Source: Bacteroidota bacterium (GTDB lineage: Bacteria > Bacteroidota > Bacteroidia > Bacteroidales > Paludibacteraceae). Taken from it: 64,000 bases of DNA. The notes below the pieces were generated by a model, which was given only the letters and a program-made list of their open reading frames with translations, ran no database searches and had not been told where the DNA came from. The stretch is from the NCBI GenBank assembly GCA_017860345.1, contig JAFNAV010000001.1, positions 41,773 to 105,772 of the forward strand. Reading direction: 5' to 3'. Of the stretch, positions 17,092 through 25,859 are shown one piece after another; within the stretch, counting starts at the first letter, position 1; every line of letters starts with the position of its first letter. Position numbers and translations under genes: made by a program.

Positions 17092-18507
17092 ATGGGAAAT
17101 CCAAAAGCATTTATGAATATACCCCGCAAAGAAGCGGGTTACCGCCCTGTAAATGAGCGAATATACGATTTCGGGGAGGTAGAACAGACACTGAACCGGG
17201 AGGACAGAAAACTTCAGGCATCCCGCTGTATGGACTGTGGCATTCCTTTCTGTCACTGGGCATGCCCGCTTGGCAATAAAATGCCGGAATGGCAAGACTT
17301 AATATACAAAGGTAAATGGAAAGAAGGCATTGAAGTATTGCACGAAACCAACAACTTCCCTGATTTTACAGGCCGTATATGTCCTGCACCATGCGAAAAA
17401 TCCTGCGTACTTGCCCTGCATGAATCTCCTGTAACCATTCGCGAGAATGAAGCAGCTGTTACCGAAGTTGCGTTTACCGAAGGTATGATTAAAGCCATGC
17501 CACCTAAAACACGTACCGGAAAAACAGTAGCTGTTATCGGATCAGGGCCTGCCGGACTTGCTGCTGCGCAGCAATTGAACAGAAAAGGACATACAGTAAC
17601 TATTTTTGAAAAAGACAACTCGCTGGGCGGTTTATTGCGTTATGGCATTCCAAACTTCAAACTGAACAAAAACATCATTGATCGCCGTTTAGATCAATTA
17701 CTTGCTGAAGGTGTAATATTCAAACCCAATACCGAAGTTGGCAAAGATATTTCCGGCAAAGAAATTCTCAAAAATTTCGACTCCGTATGTATCGCCATTG
17801 GTGCCGGTCAGCCACGCGACATTAAACCTGAAGGCCGTAACCTGAAAGGCATACATTTTGCAATGGAGTTTCTGAGCCAGCAGAATCAGCTGATTATGGG
17901 CGAGACAGTTGCCGAAAAGAAAATTATCAACGCCAAAGACAAACACGTACTTGTAATTGGAGGTGGCGATACAGGCTCCGATTGTGTAGGGACTTCTATT
18001 CGTCAGGGTGCCGTAAAAGTAACCCAGATAGAGATATTGCCACAACCGCCGGTAGGTAAAAATCCCTCTACACCGTGGCCTTATTATCCCAACATCCTTA
18101 AAACATCGAGCTCGCATCAGGAAGGCTGCGAACGCCGCTGGAGCTTAAACACAGTAGCATTTAAAGGAGAAAACGGCAAACTTACCGAAGTACATGTAGA
18201 AGAAGTAGAGTGGGAAAAAGACGCCGCAGGAAAATTCAACATGAAACCAACAGGCAAAACCGACGTTATCAAAGCCGATTTAGTATTTCTTGCTCTCGGC
18301 TTTGTGCATCCTGTACACGAAGGTTTACTCGCAGAACTTGGCGTTAAGCTTGATGCCCGCGGAAATGTGGAAGTAAATACCGAGGGAAAAAGCAGTGTTG
18401 CGAAAGTGTTTGCAACCGGCGATGCAGCCATAGGAGCCAGCCTTGTAGTACGAGCCATAGCTCTTGGACGCAAGATTGCCGAAGATATTCATAAATCATT
18501 AATCTAA
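17092..18507 (+). CDS. gltD: Glutamate synthase (NADPH), small subunit
   Basis: A 471-residue beta subunit that passes electrons from NADPH via FAD and two 4Fe-4S clusters to GltB. The Cys-rich N terminus has CMDCGIPFCHWACPLGN (about 44-60) and CPAPCEKSC (about 99-107). An FAD dinucleotide motif GSGPAGLAAAQ follows near 149-159, and the NADPH motif GGGDTGSDC near 292-300. Length is typical. It begins with ATG at 17092 just past the palindromic repeat, and is followed by a 145-base gap and the asnB promoter. Confidence 0.97.
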   Translation: MGNPKAFMNIPRKEAGYRPVNERIYDFGEVEQTLNREDRKLQASRCMDCGIPFCHWACPLGNKMPEWQDLIYKGKWKEGIEVLHETNNFPDFTGRICPAPCEKSCVLALHESPVTIRENEAAVTEVAFTEGMIKAMPPKTRTGKTVAVIGSGPAGLAAAQQLNRKGHTVTIFEKDNSLGGLLRYGIPNFKLNKNIIDRRLDQLLAEGVIFKPNTEVGKDISGKEILKNFDSVCIAIGAGQPRDIKPEGRNLKGIHFAMEFLSQQNQLIMGETVAEKKIINAKDKHVLVIGGGDTGSDCVGTSIRQGAVKVTQIEILPQPPVGKNPSTPWPYYPNILKTSSSHQEGCERRWSLNTVAFKGENGKLTEVHVEEVEWEKDAAGKFNMKPTGKTDVIKADLVFLALGFVHPVHEGLLAELGVKLDARGNVEVNTEGKSSVAKVFATGDAAIGASLVVRAIALGRKIAEDIHKSLI

Positions 18508-18575
18508 TGTAATATATATTTTTATTTTTGTGATTGCTGAACAACTAAAAACACACATTTTTAAAAAGAATTGAT

Positions 18576-18583
18576 TAAATTTG
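18576..18583 (+). promoter_or_regulatory. Promoter -7 element of asnB
   Basis: TAAATTTG matches TAnnTTTG; the ATG is 70 bases downstream. Confidence 0.5.
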
Positions 18584-18652
18584 CACGCATTTTAAAAGTT
18601 CAGAACTTTACATTTTAAAAATATATACTGACTAAAAAAATAAGAAAACACT

Positions 18653-20326
18653 ATGTGTGGAATTGTATGTGCCTTTGATATAAAAAATTCAGCCGTAACC
18701 TTACGTCCGCAGGTACTAAAAATGTCAAAGAAGATTCGTCATCGCGGGCCGGACTGGTCCGGGATTTTCTCGAATGACAAAGCCATTTTATCTCATGAAC
18801 GTTTATCTATTGTTGACCCGGAATCTGGCAAACAACCGCTTTTCAGCAAAGATGGCAAACTCGTTTTGGCTGTAAACGGCGAAATATATAATCATCAGAG
18901 TATTCGTAAAGAATTTGAAGGAAAATATGAGTTTCTGACAAAATCTGATTGTGAAGTAATTCTTGCTTTATATCGTGAAAAAGGCAAAGATTTTCTGGAA
19001 GATTTGAATGGTATTTTTGCCTTTGCCCTGTATGATATTGAGAATGATGTATTTCTTGTAGGTCGCGACCACATGGGTATCATACCTCTGTATCAGGGTT
19101 GGGATGCTGAGGGTACCTATTACGTAGCCTCGGAGCTTAAAGCGCTTGAAGGTCATTGCACCAAAATTGAAGAATTTTTACCCGGACAATACTATTACAG
19201 TCCGGATGGCAAACCCGAAAAATGGTATAGCAGAGACTGGATGGACTATGAAGCTGTGAAAGAAAACCCCACAAGTATCGACGAACTGCGCAAAGCACTT
19301 GAAGATGCCGTAGAGCGTCAGTTAATGACCGATGTTCCATATGGTGTTTTACTGTCGGGAGGATTGGATTCGTCCATTATTTCAGCTGTAGCTAAAAAGT
19401 TTTCGGCTCGCCGGATAGAATCCGGAAATGTAACCGGCGCCTGGTGGCCGCAACTACACTCTTTTGCCGTAGGGCTCGATGGCTCGCCCGACCTTATTGC
19501 TGCCCGTAAAGTAGCTGATTATATAGGCACTATCCATCACGAAATTCACTTTACGGTACAAGAAGGTTTAGACGCTATCCGCGATGTAATTTATCATATT
19601 GAAACTTATGATGTTACTACCGTACGAGCAAGTACTCCGATGTATCTGCTTTCGAGAGTAATAAAATCCATGGGTGTAAAAATGGTACTTTCGGGCGAAG
19701 GTGCCGACGAAGTATTTGGTGGTTATCTGTACTTTCACAAAGCGCCTAATGCCGAAGAGTTTCACAAGGAAACAGTACGCAAACTAAGTAAACTTCATCA
19801 ATATGACTGCCTGCGTGCCAACAAATCGCTTGCAGCATGGGGTGTAGAAGGCCGTGTGCCTTTCTTGGATAAAGAGTTTATGGATATAGCCATGCGCTTG
19901 AATCCGAAAGACAAAATGGCCGGAAAAGGCAGAATGGAAAAATGGATTTTACGTAAAGCGTTTGAAGATTATCTACCTGAAAGCGTAGCCTGGCGTCAGA
20001 AAGAGCAGTTTTCGGACGGCGTAGGTTACAACTGGATTGATACTTTACGCGAACTTACCAGCAGTCAGGTGAGCGACGAACAAATGGCCAAAGTAAACGA
20101 GACTTTCCCTATCAACCCACCGATGAACAAAGAAGAATACTATTATCGTAGTATTTTTACCGACTATTTCCCATCGGACTCTGCTGCGCAATGCGTACCT
20201 TCGGTACCATCGGTGGCATGTAGTACACCTATTGCTCTGGAATGGGACGAAGCCTTCAAAAAAATGGTTGACCCATCGGGACGTTCGGTAGCCGGCGTAC
20301 ACGAACAAAGCTATAACGAAGATTAA
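18653..20326 (+). CDS. asnB: Asparagine synthetase B (glutamine-hydrolysing)
   Basis: A 557-residue enzyme that makes asparagine from aspartate, glutamine and ATP. After removal of Met1, Cys2 (MCGIVCAFD) is the amidotransferase nucleophile. The synthetase domain contains the PP-loop SGGLDSS at 235-241 and the downstream SGEGADEVFGGY segment. Length and domain order match E. coli AsnB (554 residues). It closes the nitrogen island by using the glutamine made upstream. A single-gene unit with its own promoter and a terminator at 20344-20379. Confidence 0.97.
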   Translation: MCGIVCAFDIKNSAVTLRPQVLKMSKKIRHRGPDWSGIFSNDKAILSHERLSIVDPESGKQPLFSKDGKLVLAVNGEIYNHQSIRKEFEGKYEFLTKSDCEVILALYREKGKDFLEDLNGIFAFALYDIENDVFLVGRDHMGIIPLYQGWDAEGTYYVASELKALEGHCTKIEEFLPGQYYYSPDGKPEKWYSRDWMDYEAVKENPTSIDELRKALEDAVERQLMTDVPYGVLLSGGLDSSIISAVAKKFSARRIESGNVTGAWWPQLHSFAVGLDGSPDLIAARKVADYIGTIHHEIHFTVQEGLDAIRDVIYHIETYDVTTVRASTPMYLLSRVIKSMGVKMVLSGEGADEVFGGYLYFHKAPNAEEFHKETVRKLSKLHQYDCLRANKSLAAWGVEGRVPFLDKEFMDIAMRLNPKDKMAGKGRMEKWILRKAFEDYLPESVAWRQKEQFSDGVGYNWIDTLRELTSSQVSDEQMAKVNETFPINPPMNKEEYYYRSIFTDYFPSDSAAQCVPSVPSVACSTPIALEWDEAFKKMVDPSGRSVAGVHEQSYNED

Positions 20327-20343
20327 AAACCGGATAATTTTAG

Positions 20344-20379
20344 AAAAAGGATGAATCGCAAAAATTCATCCTTTTTTTA
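20344..20379 (+). terminator. Intrinsic terminator after asnB
   Basis: AAAAAGGATGAAT (20344-20356) pairs with ATTCATCCTTTTT (20364-20376), with T run. Confidence 0.9.
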
Positions 20380-20414
20380 TGGATATTATAAAAAGCATTA
20401 CCGTAGAAATGCAG

Positions 20415-20422
20415 TAACTTTG
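20415..20422 (+). promoter_or_regulatory. Promoter -7 element of the transaldolase-like gene
   Basis: TAACTTTG matches TAnnTTTG. It lies 34 bases before the ATG at 20456, inside a longer open frame that would otherwise start at 20351, which supports the shorter gene. Confidence 0.55.
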
Positions 20423-20455
20423 CAAATCAAGAATTTCAATAAAAAAATAACTGTC

Positions 20456-21121
20456 ATGATTTATTTAGCTGACACAGCCAATCTCAACGAGCTAAAAGAG
20501 CTCTTCTACTACTTTCCTATCGAAGGAGTAACAACCAATCCAACGATTATCGGAACCGAAAACAAGCCCCTTTCAGTGATTTTGCCGCAGATAATTGAAC
20601 TGGTAGGCAACAGAATGATTCACGTACAAGTAATAAGCCACAAGGCCGAAGATATGGTGCGCGAAGCCAAAGCTTACAAAGCCAAATATGATCTTGGCGA
20701 TAATTATTATGCTAAAATTCCTGTATCACTGGAAGGATACAAAGCCATAGCCATGCTGAAAGACGCCGGCATCAATGTAACGGCCACAGCCATCTTCACC
20801 CAGCAACAAGCATTGGTAGCAGCCCGCGCTGGCGCCGACTGGGTAGCGCCTTATGTGAACAGACTGGATAATATCTCGTCGCATGGGATAGAAGTGGTGA
20901 AACACATTGTGGAAAATATAGATCGTTACAAGCTGCACACCAAAGTACTGGCAGCCAGTTTCAAAACGGTTGACCAGGTTCATCGTGTAAGCATGGTGGG
21001 TAGTCATGCGGCCACAATAAGCCATGAAATACTGGAGCGTTTGCGCAGTCACCCTATGACCGACATGAGCCTTGAATGGTTCGAACGCGATGGCAAACAC
21101 TTATACGACGTGGAGTTTTGA
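20456..21121 (+). CDS. fsa: Fructose-6-phosphate aldolase / transaldolase-like protein
   Basis: A 221-residue TIM-barrel Schiff-base aldolase. It matches the short FSA/TalC subfamily in length and in motifs: YLADTANLNELK (start), GVTTNPTII (24-32), YAKIPVSLEG with Schiff-base Lys87, VAPYVNRLDN, and KVLAASFKT. FSA cleaves fructose 6-phosphate to dihydroxyacetone and glyceraldehyde 3-phosphate; short transaldolases of the same family transfer a C3 unit, and the two cannot be separated by eye. The ATG at 20456 is preferred because an upstream open extension crosses the asnB terminator and the promoter. It converges with the AraC gene. Confidence 0.88.
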   Translation: MIYLADTANLNELKELFYYFPIEGVTTNPTIIGTENKPLSVILPQIIELVGNRMIHVQVISHKAEDMVREAKAYKAKYDLGDNYYAKIPVSLEGYKAIAMLKDAGINVTATAIFTQQQALVAARAGADWVAPYVNRLDNISSHGIEVVKHIVENIDRYKLHTKVLAASFKTVDQVHRVSMVGSHAATISHEILERLRSHPMTDMSLEWFERDGKHLYDVEF

Positions 21122-21140
21122 CATCCATAGCCCTATAAAA

Positions 21141-21190
21141 GCAACATCCCAAGAGCCATTCTGAAAAGCTTTTGGGATGTTGCGTTTATT
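21141..21190. terminator. Bidirectional terminator between the aldolase gene and the AraC gene
   Basis: GCAACATCCCAA (21141-21152) pairs with TTGGGATGTTGC (21172-21183). T-rich tracts flank both sides, and the two genes converge on it. Confidence 0.85.
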
Positions 21191-21214
21191 ATTTAACCGA
21201 CACCTGAATTTTCA

Positions 21215-22126
21215 CTAAATATCGATAGCCTCAGTTTCGCGGCCGTAAGAGCGATATTCCATAGGAGTATATCCGGTTATTTTTTTGAACAGAGAGAAGA
21301 AATGCTCCGTAGAATTATAATCGAGCATGTAGGCAATTTCTTTGACCGAATGCGAAGTTCCAACTAACAGTTGCTTGGCCTTGCGCAGTTTCAATTCCTG
21401 AAAATATTTGGCAGGTGCATAGCCGGTATAGTCTTTGAAAACCTTTCTGAACCAGGAGTAACTGATATTCAGTTTTTCGGCCAATTCCTCGGGATCAATA
21501 TTCTTATAAACATTTTCGTTCATAATAATCTTGGCTTGCTCAATTTTCTGAATAACATCGCCAACCTCGAAAATCTTGTTCTGCGAAACCGACAGCATCA
21601 AACCCATGATGTGCATCACTATGCCAGACAAGTATTGCTGCGAGGCTTTCTTATCATTTTCGGCTATTTCAATAGCTTTGGTAAAAAGATTAACCAATTC
21701 TTCGTTGAAACCAATTTCGAGTACCTGATTTTCTTTGGAGAGAAAGCCGGCTTTAACCACCGAGTCGATAACAGAGCCTTCAAAACCGATATAATACTCA
21801 TTCCAGCCGGTTTGTAATTCGGGGTGATACGTATGCCATTGCTCGGGAAAAATTACAAACAAGCGCCCTTTGCAAATCGGAATTTCTTTTCCAGCGTCGA
21901 AAGAAATAACGCCTTTACCTTTGGTGATATATACAAACTGATATTCGCGTAGTACCCTGCCTTTTTGTGCATTAAAAAAATAACCCGAAGGATGCTCAGT
22001 GAGTGGGTATGGTGTAAACGGCTTAATACACTGAAAGCCAACCGTATTGACCGACAAACCAAACTTACGGTCTTTATCATTGACTATCAAATATTTGAAC
22101 TCAGCTCCCAAGTCGTTATAATTCAT
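21215..22126 (-). CDS. AraC-family transcriptional regulator, probable rhamnose-locus activator
   Basis: A 303-residue regulator. The N-terminal ~170 residues form a cupin-like sensor domain (GKGVISFDAGKEIPICKG). The C-terminal ~100 residues carry the two AraC helix-turn-helix motifs: LAEKLNISYSWFRKVFK, then SVKEIAYMLDYNSTEHFFS and FKKITGYTPMEYR. It lies just downstream of the rhaT-rhaA-rhaB cluster on the same strand. In Bacteroides thetaiotaomicron the L-rhamnose genes are known to be controlled by an AraC-type RhaR, so the same role is inferred here. It has its own promoter at 22159-22166. Confidence 0.85.
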   Translation of the reverse strand: MNYNDLGAEFKYLIVNDKDRKFGLSVNTVGFQCIKPFTPYPLTEHPSGYFFNAQKGRVLREYQFVYITKGKGVISFDAGKEIPICKGRLFVIFPEQWHTYHPELQTGWNEYYIGFEGSVIDSVVKAGFLSKENQVLEIGFNEELVNLFTKAIEIAENDKKASQQYLSGIVMHIMGLMLSVSQNKIFEVGDVIQKIEQAKIIMNENVYKNIDPEELAEKLNISYSWFRKVFKDYTGYAPAKYFQELKLRKAKQLLVGTSHSVKEIAYMLDYNSTEHFFSLFKKITGYTPMEYRSYGRETEAIDI

Positions 22127-22158
22127 AACACGTTGATTTTTCCAGTAATTATATATTG

Positions 22159-22166
22159 CAAAGTTA
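22159..22166 (-). promoter_or_regulatory. Promoter -7 element of the AraC regulator
   Basis: On the minus strand this reads TAACTTTG, 33 bases before the start codon at 22126. Confidence 0.5.
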
Positions 22167-22547
22167 ACATTATCAGCACATATCCATTTTTAATAATTCC
22201 TGTACGAAACAGCATACACATCCCGGTGGTTTTCCGGATATCCGTATTGGTAAAGTCTTGCTTTTATGCTCGTTTCAAGAATAAAAAAACAATAAAAACA
22301 AATATACATTATTTTTTCGGATAACTATCCCGTTTAATCGCTCATTGGCCTTAATTTGAGCTTATAGATATTCACTTATGCTTTGTATAAAGCTATATAA
22401 AAGTGCTTTACCCATAAAGAAAACGTTTTCGGGCAAAGGCAATCATAAACCTGATAGTCCAAAAGTAAAGCTGTAGTCAGAACTCATAGTGAGACGAAAA
22501 GCTTCAATTTTTTTATGATTATCCGCATAAAGACCTAACGATATTTT

Positions 22548-22765
22548 TAATGGGGCTTTGCCCCAAACCCCAGTTACTCCCGATAGCTATCGGGATGTCT
22601 TGACACAAAAAAGTAACCAAAAAAAGTCAAGACTGCACCCGCCTCGCTCGAAAAACTGGCGCTCAGTTGGCTGAAACCGTCCAAACTCGCTCCTACGTCG
22701 CTCAAACAGGACAGTTTCTGACGCCAACTTCACTGGTTTTTCGGCTCACCGGACGAGGTCGCTCG
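22548..22765. repeat. Dispersed-repeat remnant with several inverted repeats
   Basis: The 1.25-kb gap 22127-23373 holds no credible gene. In it lie GGGGCTTTGCCCC, the palindrome TCCCGATAGCTATCGGGA (22578-22595, second copy at 27412-27429), an 8-bp inverted repeat GTCTTGAC/GTCAAGAC (22597-22604 and 22626-22633) around an A-rich loop, and a long imperfect inverted repeat whose arms share GAAAAAC and AGTTGGC (about 22650-22745). The cluster of foldable, GC-rich words in an AT-rich spacer looks like a dispersed Bacteroidetes repeat, not a gene or operator. Confidence 0.55.
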
Positions 22766-23162
22766 TTTAAGAGATATTGTCTTTTTTACTGGTCGTTTTA
22801 CGGACAATCATATTTTTTAACACATATTGCGCATAGTTTTTTTACAGGTCGATACTATCAGCAAAATACAGCAGCGCTATTTGAGTTAATATATCGGTAT
22901 AATGCTAATGGCTAATCAGTAACCGATAAAAGATTCCGGAGCATGAACTTAGATTTAAACACCTGTTTTAAAGCTCATTTCGTAATTTTTGTATTTTGAC
23001 ATCCAAAAATACAAAAAAATTATTTTGAACAACTATCTATCGACAATATAAAACTGCACAAAATGACAAAGTAACCTAAAAAATGATAATAGTTGTAACT
23101 GACTGGTATTGTGGGAATGTAAATGTAGGATGAGTGGTAATTGCCGATGGATGAAACGCGAT

Positions 23163-23287
23163 GACTCCGGCGTTGCGCCCGGGTGAGGGATAGAAGCGGA
23201 AAGGACATGGGCGAAGGCTTGGCCTGAGCACATGGACTTGTAGCGGATAGCCCGACCCGACGCAGGAGGGGCACCCCCAAAAAATAA
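23163..23287 (-). repeat. GC-rich dispersed repeat, copy 1 (minus orientation)
   Basis: Read on the minus strand it runs GGGGGTGCCCCTCC, GTCGGGCTATCCGC, AAGTCC, GTCCTTTCCGC, CTATCCCTCACCC, the same word order as copies at 29162, 53720 and 61546. It lies about 90 bases after the rhaT stop. It is free of a credible reading frame. Function unknown. Confidence 0.75.
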
Positions 23288-23321
23288 AAAATGTATAGTG
23301 GAAAAGCAGGGGTGAAAAATG

Positions 23322-23357
23322 TATGGGGATGCAACCCTGAAAGGCTACATCCCCATA
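23322..23357 (-). terminator. Terminator of the rhamnose operon
   Basis: TATGGGGATG (23322-23331) pairs with CATCCCCATA (23348-23357). On the minus strand the stem is followed by CATTTTTCAC, just past the rhaT stop at 23374. Confidence 0.7.
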
Positions 23358-23373
23358 GTATGAACGGTAAATG

Positions 23374-24405
23374 CTACAGCAGATTGGGCAAAATGAGTGA
23401 AAAAATGAGAATGGCCATACCCAGTATGAGCACGCCAATGGTGGCGTTTTTGACGCCTTTCCATTCTTTGAGGATAATGCCCCAAACGTTGCTGAAGGTA
23501 ATGTTGAGCGACATGAGTATACTCCAGGAGAAGGCCATCATTACGCTGCCTTCGGTGAGGAAGCTTTTGCCAAGCGCCAGTCCGAAAAACTGTGAATACC
23601 AAAGTACTCCGGCAAGGGCTGAGAACAGTACGTTGTTGGTGAATACTGCGCCGGAAACTCCGAAGTAGTCTTTGAGGGTTTTGTTTTTAATGTTTTGAAA
23701 TATACAGTACACGGCGTTGGTAATGAAACCTCCGAAGGTAATGAGCAAAATGGCAGGTAAACCAGCATAAAGGGCTTCGGCACCCATGGCTTGTGCGGCC
23801 ACTTTGATAGGCTCAGCGGCTTCGAGTCCGAGGCTGAAACAGGCGCTCATGACACCTGCCAGTATGGCTACCAAAAGCCCTTTGCCCAAAGCAAAGTCTT
23901 TGACGGCGGCTTTTTTCTGCTCATCGGTCATGTTTTTGGCACGCAAACTACCTGCGTAACCGATAACGGCTATACCCGCAATGGCTATGCTTACGCCAAT
24001 GAGTAATACCAGTCCGGCACCGTGAAATAAATCTGTTCCGGTCATAAGTGCAGGTATGAGCGTACCGAATGCCGAGCAGGTTCCTAAGGCGATGCTTTGC
24101 CCCAGAGCTACTCCCAGATAACGCATACTGAGTCCGAATGTGAGTCCGCCAACACCCCACAAGGCTCCGAAAAACATGGCTTTCCAGGCAGCACCATCGC
24201 CAGAGGAAAGGATTTCGGTCAATGTATGTCCGTCGGGAATGGCCAGCAAAGCTCCGAGATAGGGAAATACCAGCCAGGCAAATATGCCCTGTACAAGCCA
24301 GAAACTTTCCCATGCCCAGGTTTTAACTTTTTTGATAGGCACGTAGGAGCTGCTCTGCCCTAAGCTACCTATAGCTATGATTAATAATCCGATAAGTGTG
24401 TTCAT
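23374..24405 (-). CDS. rhaT: L-rhamnose/H+ symporter
   Basis: A 343-residue polytopic inner-membrane protein with about ten hydrophobic segments, matching E. coli RhaT in length and in landmarks: YVPIKKVKTWAWESFW near the first loop, FGALWGVGGLTFGLSMRYLG in the middle, and a C-terminal GVKNATIGVLILGMAILIFS helix. It carries L-rhamnose into the cell with protons. It is the last gene of the rhaB-rhaA-rhaT order and stands 111 bases after the rhaA stop, with a short-repeat spacer between them. Confidence 0.95.
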   Translation of the reverse strand: MNTLIGLLIIAIGSLGQSSSYVPIKKVKTWAWESFWLVQGIFAWLVFPYLGALLAIPDGHTLTEILSSGDGAAWKAMFFGALWGVGGLTFGLSMRYLGVALGQSIALGTCSAFGTLIPALMTGTDLFHGAGLVLLIGVSIAIAGIAVIGYAGSLRAKNMTDEQKKAAVKDFALGKGLLVAILAGVMSACFSLGLEAAEPIKVAAQAMGAEALYAGLPAILLITFGGFITNAVYCIFQNIKNKTLKDYFGVSGAVFTNNVLFSALAGVLWYSQFFGLALGKSFLTEGSVMMAFSWSILMSLNITFSNVWGIILKEWKGVKNATIGVLILGMAILIFSLILPNLL

Positions 24406-24420
24406 AATATTATTTTTTAG

Positions 24421-24513
24421 TAGTGAGAAGTGAGTAGCGAGTAGCGGGTAGCGAGGAAGCGAGGAACGGGTAGCTGAGAATCAAAAATAAAGATGACCTC
24501 GGCTACCCGTTTG
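24421..24513. repeat. Degenerate GTAGCGAG-type short repeats between rhaA and rhaT
   Basis: The spacer is built of near-repeats of GAGTAGCGAG and GGTAGCGAGG, ending in an inverted repeat, ACGGGTAGC with GCTACCCGT, around 24467-24513. No T run follows on the minus strand, so it may be a processing or stability element rather than a terminator. Confidence 0.5.
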
Positions 24514-24516
24514 TTT

Positions 24517-25776
24517 TTATCGTTTCAGGGTTACTTCCTGCTCGTATTTCTGGATTTCGCCAATGTAAGATTCGCCCACAATAACGCCCTTAGATGCGCA
24601 ATAGTAATCGAAAATGGCGCCCCATGGCATTGATTTGGCCTCTTCGAGCAAGGCTAATCTTTCGAAGAACTGACCTTTGGCTTCGTACTCGCGCAGTTTG
24701 GCAAGTGGTTCGAGCAATGCCTGTAGCAAAGCTTTTTGCGTAGCGCGTACACCCACCACGTATGCTCCGATACGATTGATGGAAGCATCGAAATAGTCGA
24801 GACCTACGTGTACACGGTCGATGGCATCGGCACGTACAATTTCTTGCGCAATGGCCAGTAATTCCTCGTTGAGCACTACTACGTGGTCGCTATCCCAACG
24901 TACACCGCGTGTTACGTGCAGCATGATTTCGGGCAGGAAGAGAAGGAGCGAAGAAATTTTGTCCGATATAATTTCGGTTGGGTGGAAGTGCCCGGAATCA
25001 AGCGTTACCACAATATTGTTTTTCAGCCCATAGCCCATGTAAAACTCGTGCGAACCCACGGTATAGCTCTCCAGTCCTACGCCGAAAAGTTTACTTTCGA
25101 TACAGTCGAGCATGTACTCGTCGTTGGTTTTGTATTCAAAAATTTTATCGAGCGATTCTTTCAGGTTTTTACGATACTGAAGCCTGTTTACGGTAACATC
25201 TTTGGAACCATCGGGAATCCAGATATTGTGCATACATTTAGAGCCCAGCTGGCGACCCATTTCCTGAGCAATTTTGCGTGAACGGATTACGTGTTCAATC
25301 CAGAAATTACGAATTTCGGGATCAGGATGCGATAAAGTAAGTCCGTCGGCCGATTTAGAGTGAGAGAAACAAGTACAGTTGAAATCGAGCTTATAGTTTT
25401 TTTCCTTAGCCCAGTCGATCCAGCTCTGGAAATGTTCCGGTTCTATTTGGTCGCGGTCCACAAGTTTTCCACCAAAATCGCCATAAAAAGCATGGATATT
25501 CACCCGGTGATCGCCTGGAATAAGAGACATAGCTTTATCTATATCGGCACGTAACTGATCAATAGTACGGGCTTTGCCGGGATAATTACCCGTAGCCTGA
25601 ATACCTCCGGTTAGTGCACCATCAGGATTTTCGAACCCTGTAACATCGTCGGCCTGCCAGCAATGCAAGGAGACAGGCAGTTTATCTAATTGAGCAAGCG
25701 CTTTATTTACATCAACTCCAACCTTAGCGTATTGTTCAACAGCCAAATCGAAAGCTTTCTGAATTTTTTCGTTCAT
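24517..25776 (-). CDS. rhaA: L-rhamnose isomerase
   Basis: A 419-residue enzyme, identical in length to E. coli RhaA, converting L-rhamnose to L-rhamnulose with Mn2+. Hallmarks are SLHCWQADDVTGFE (36-49), GGIQATGNYPGKART (57-71), the metal-site VNIHAFYGDFGGK, and VVTLDSGHFHPTE. Transcribed 83 bases after rhaB, before rhaT. It catalyses the first intracellular step of L-rhamnose breakdown. Confidence 0.97.
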   Translation of the reverse strand: MNEKIQKAFDLAVEQYAKVGVDVNKALAQLDKLPVSLHCWQADDVTGFENPDGALTGGIQATGNYPGKARTIDQLRADIDKAMSLIPGDHRVNIHAFYGDFGGKLVDRDQIEPEHFQSWIDWAKEKNYKLDFNCTCFSHSKSADGLTLSHPDPEIRNFWIEHVIRSRKIAQEMGRQLGSKCMHNIWIPDGSKDVTVNRLQYRKNLKESLDKIFEYKTNDEYMLDCIESKLFGVGLESYTVGSHEFYMGYGLKNNIVVTLDSGHFHPTEIISDKISSLLLFLPEIMLHVTRGVRWDSDHVVVLNEELLAIAQEIVRADAIDRVHVGLDYFDASINRIGAYVVGVRATQKALLQALLEPLAKLREYEAKGQFFERLALLEEAKSMPWGAIFDYYCASKGVIVGESYIGEIQKYEQEVTLKR

Positions 25777-25859
25777 GATACGATTTTTTAAGTTTTAATT
25801 ATTTTATTTATTCTTATTATTTATTGGTTGATACCTCGTTTGGCTATATTATAAAAAAA

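Noticed and set aside
22667..22915. 82-codon open frame in the gap beside the AraC gene
   Set aside because: It is made of the repeat cluster's inverted repeats and has no protein-like composition.
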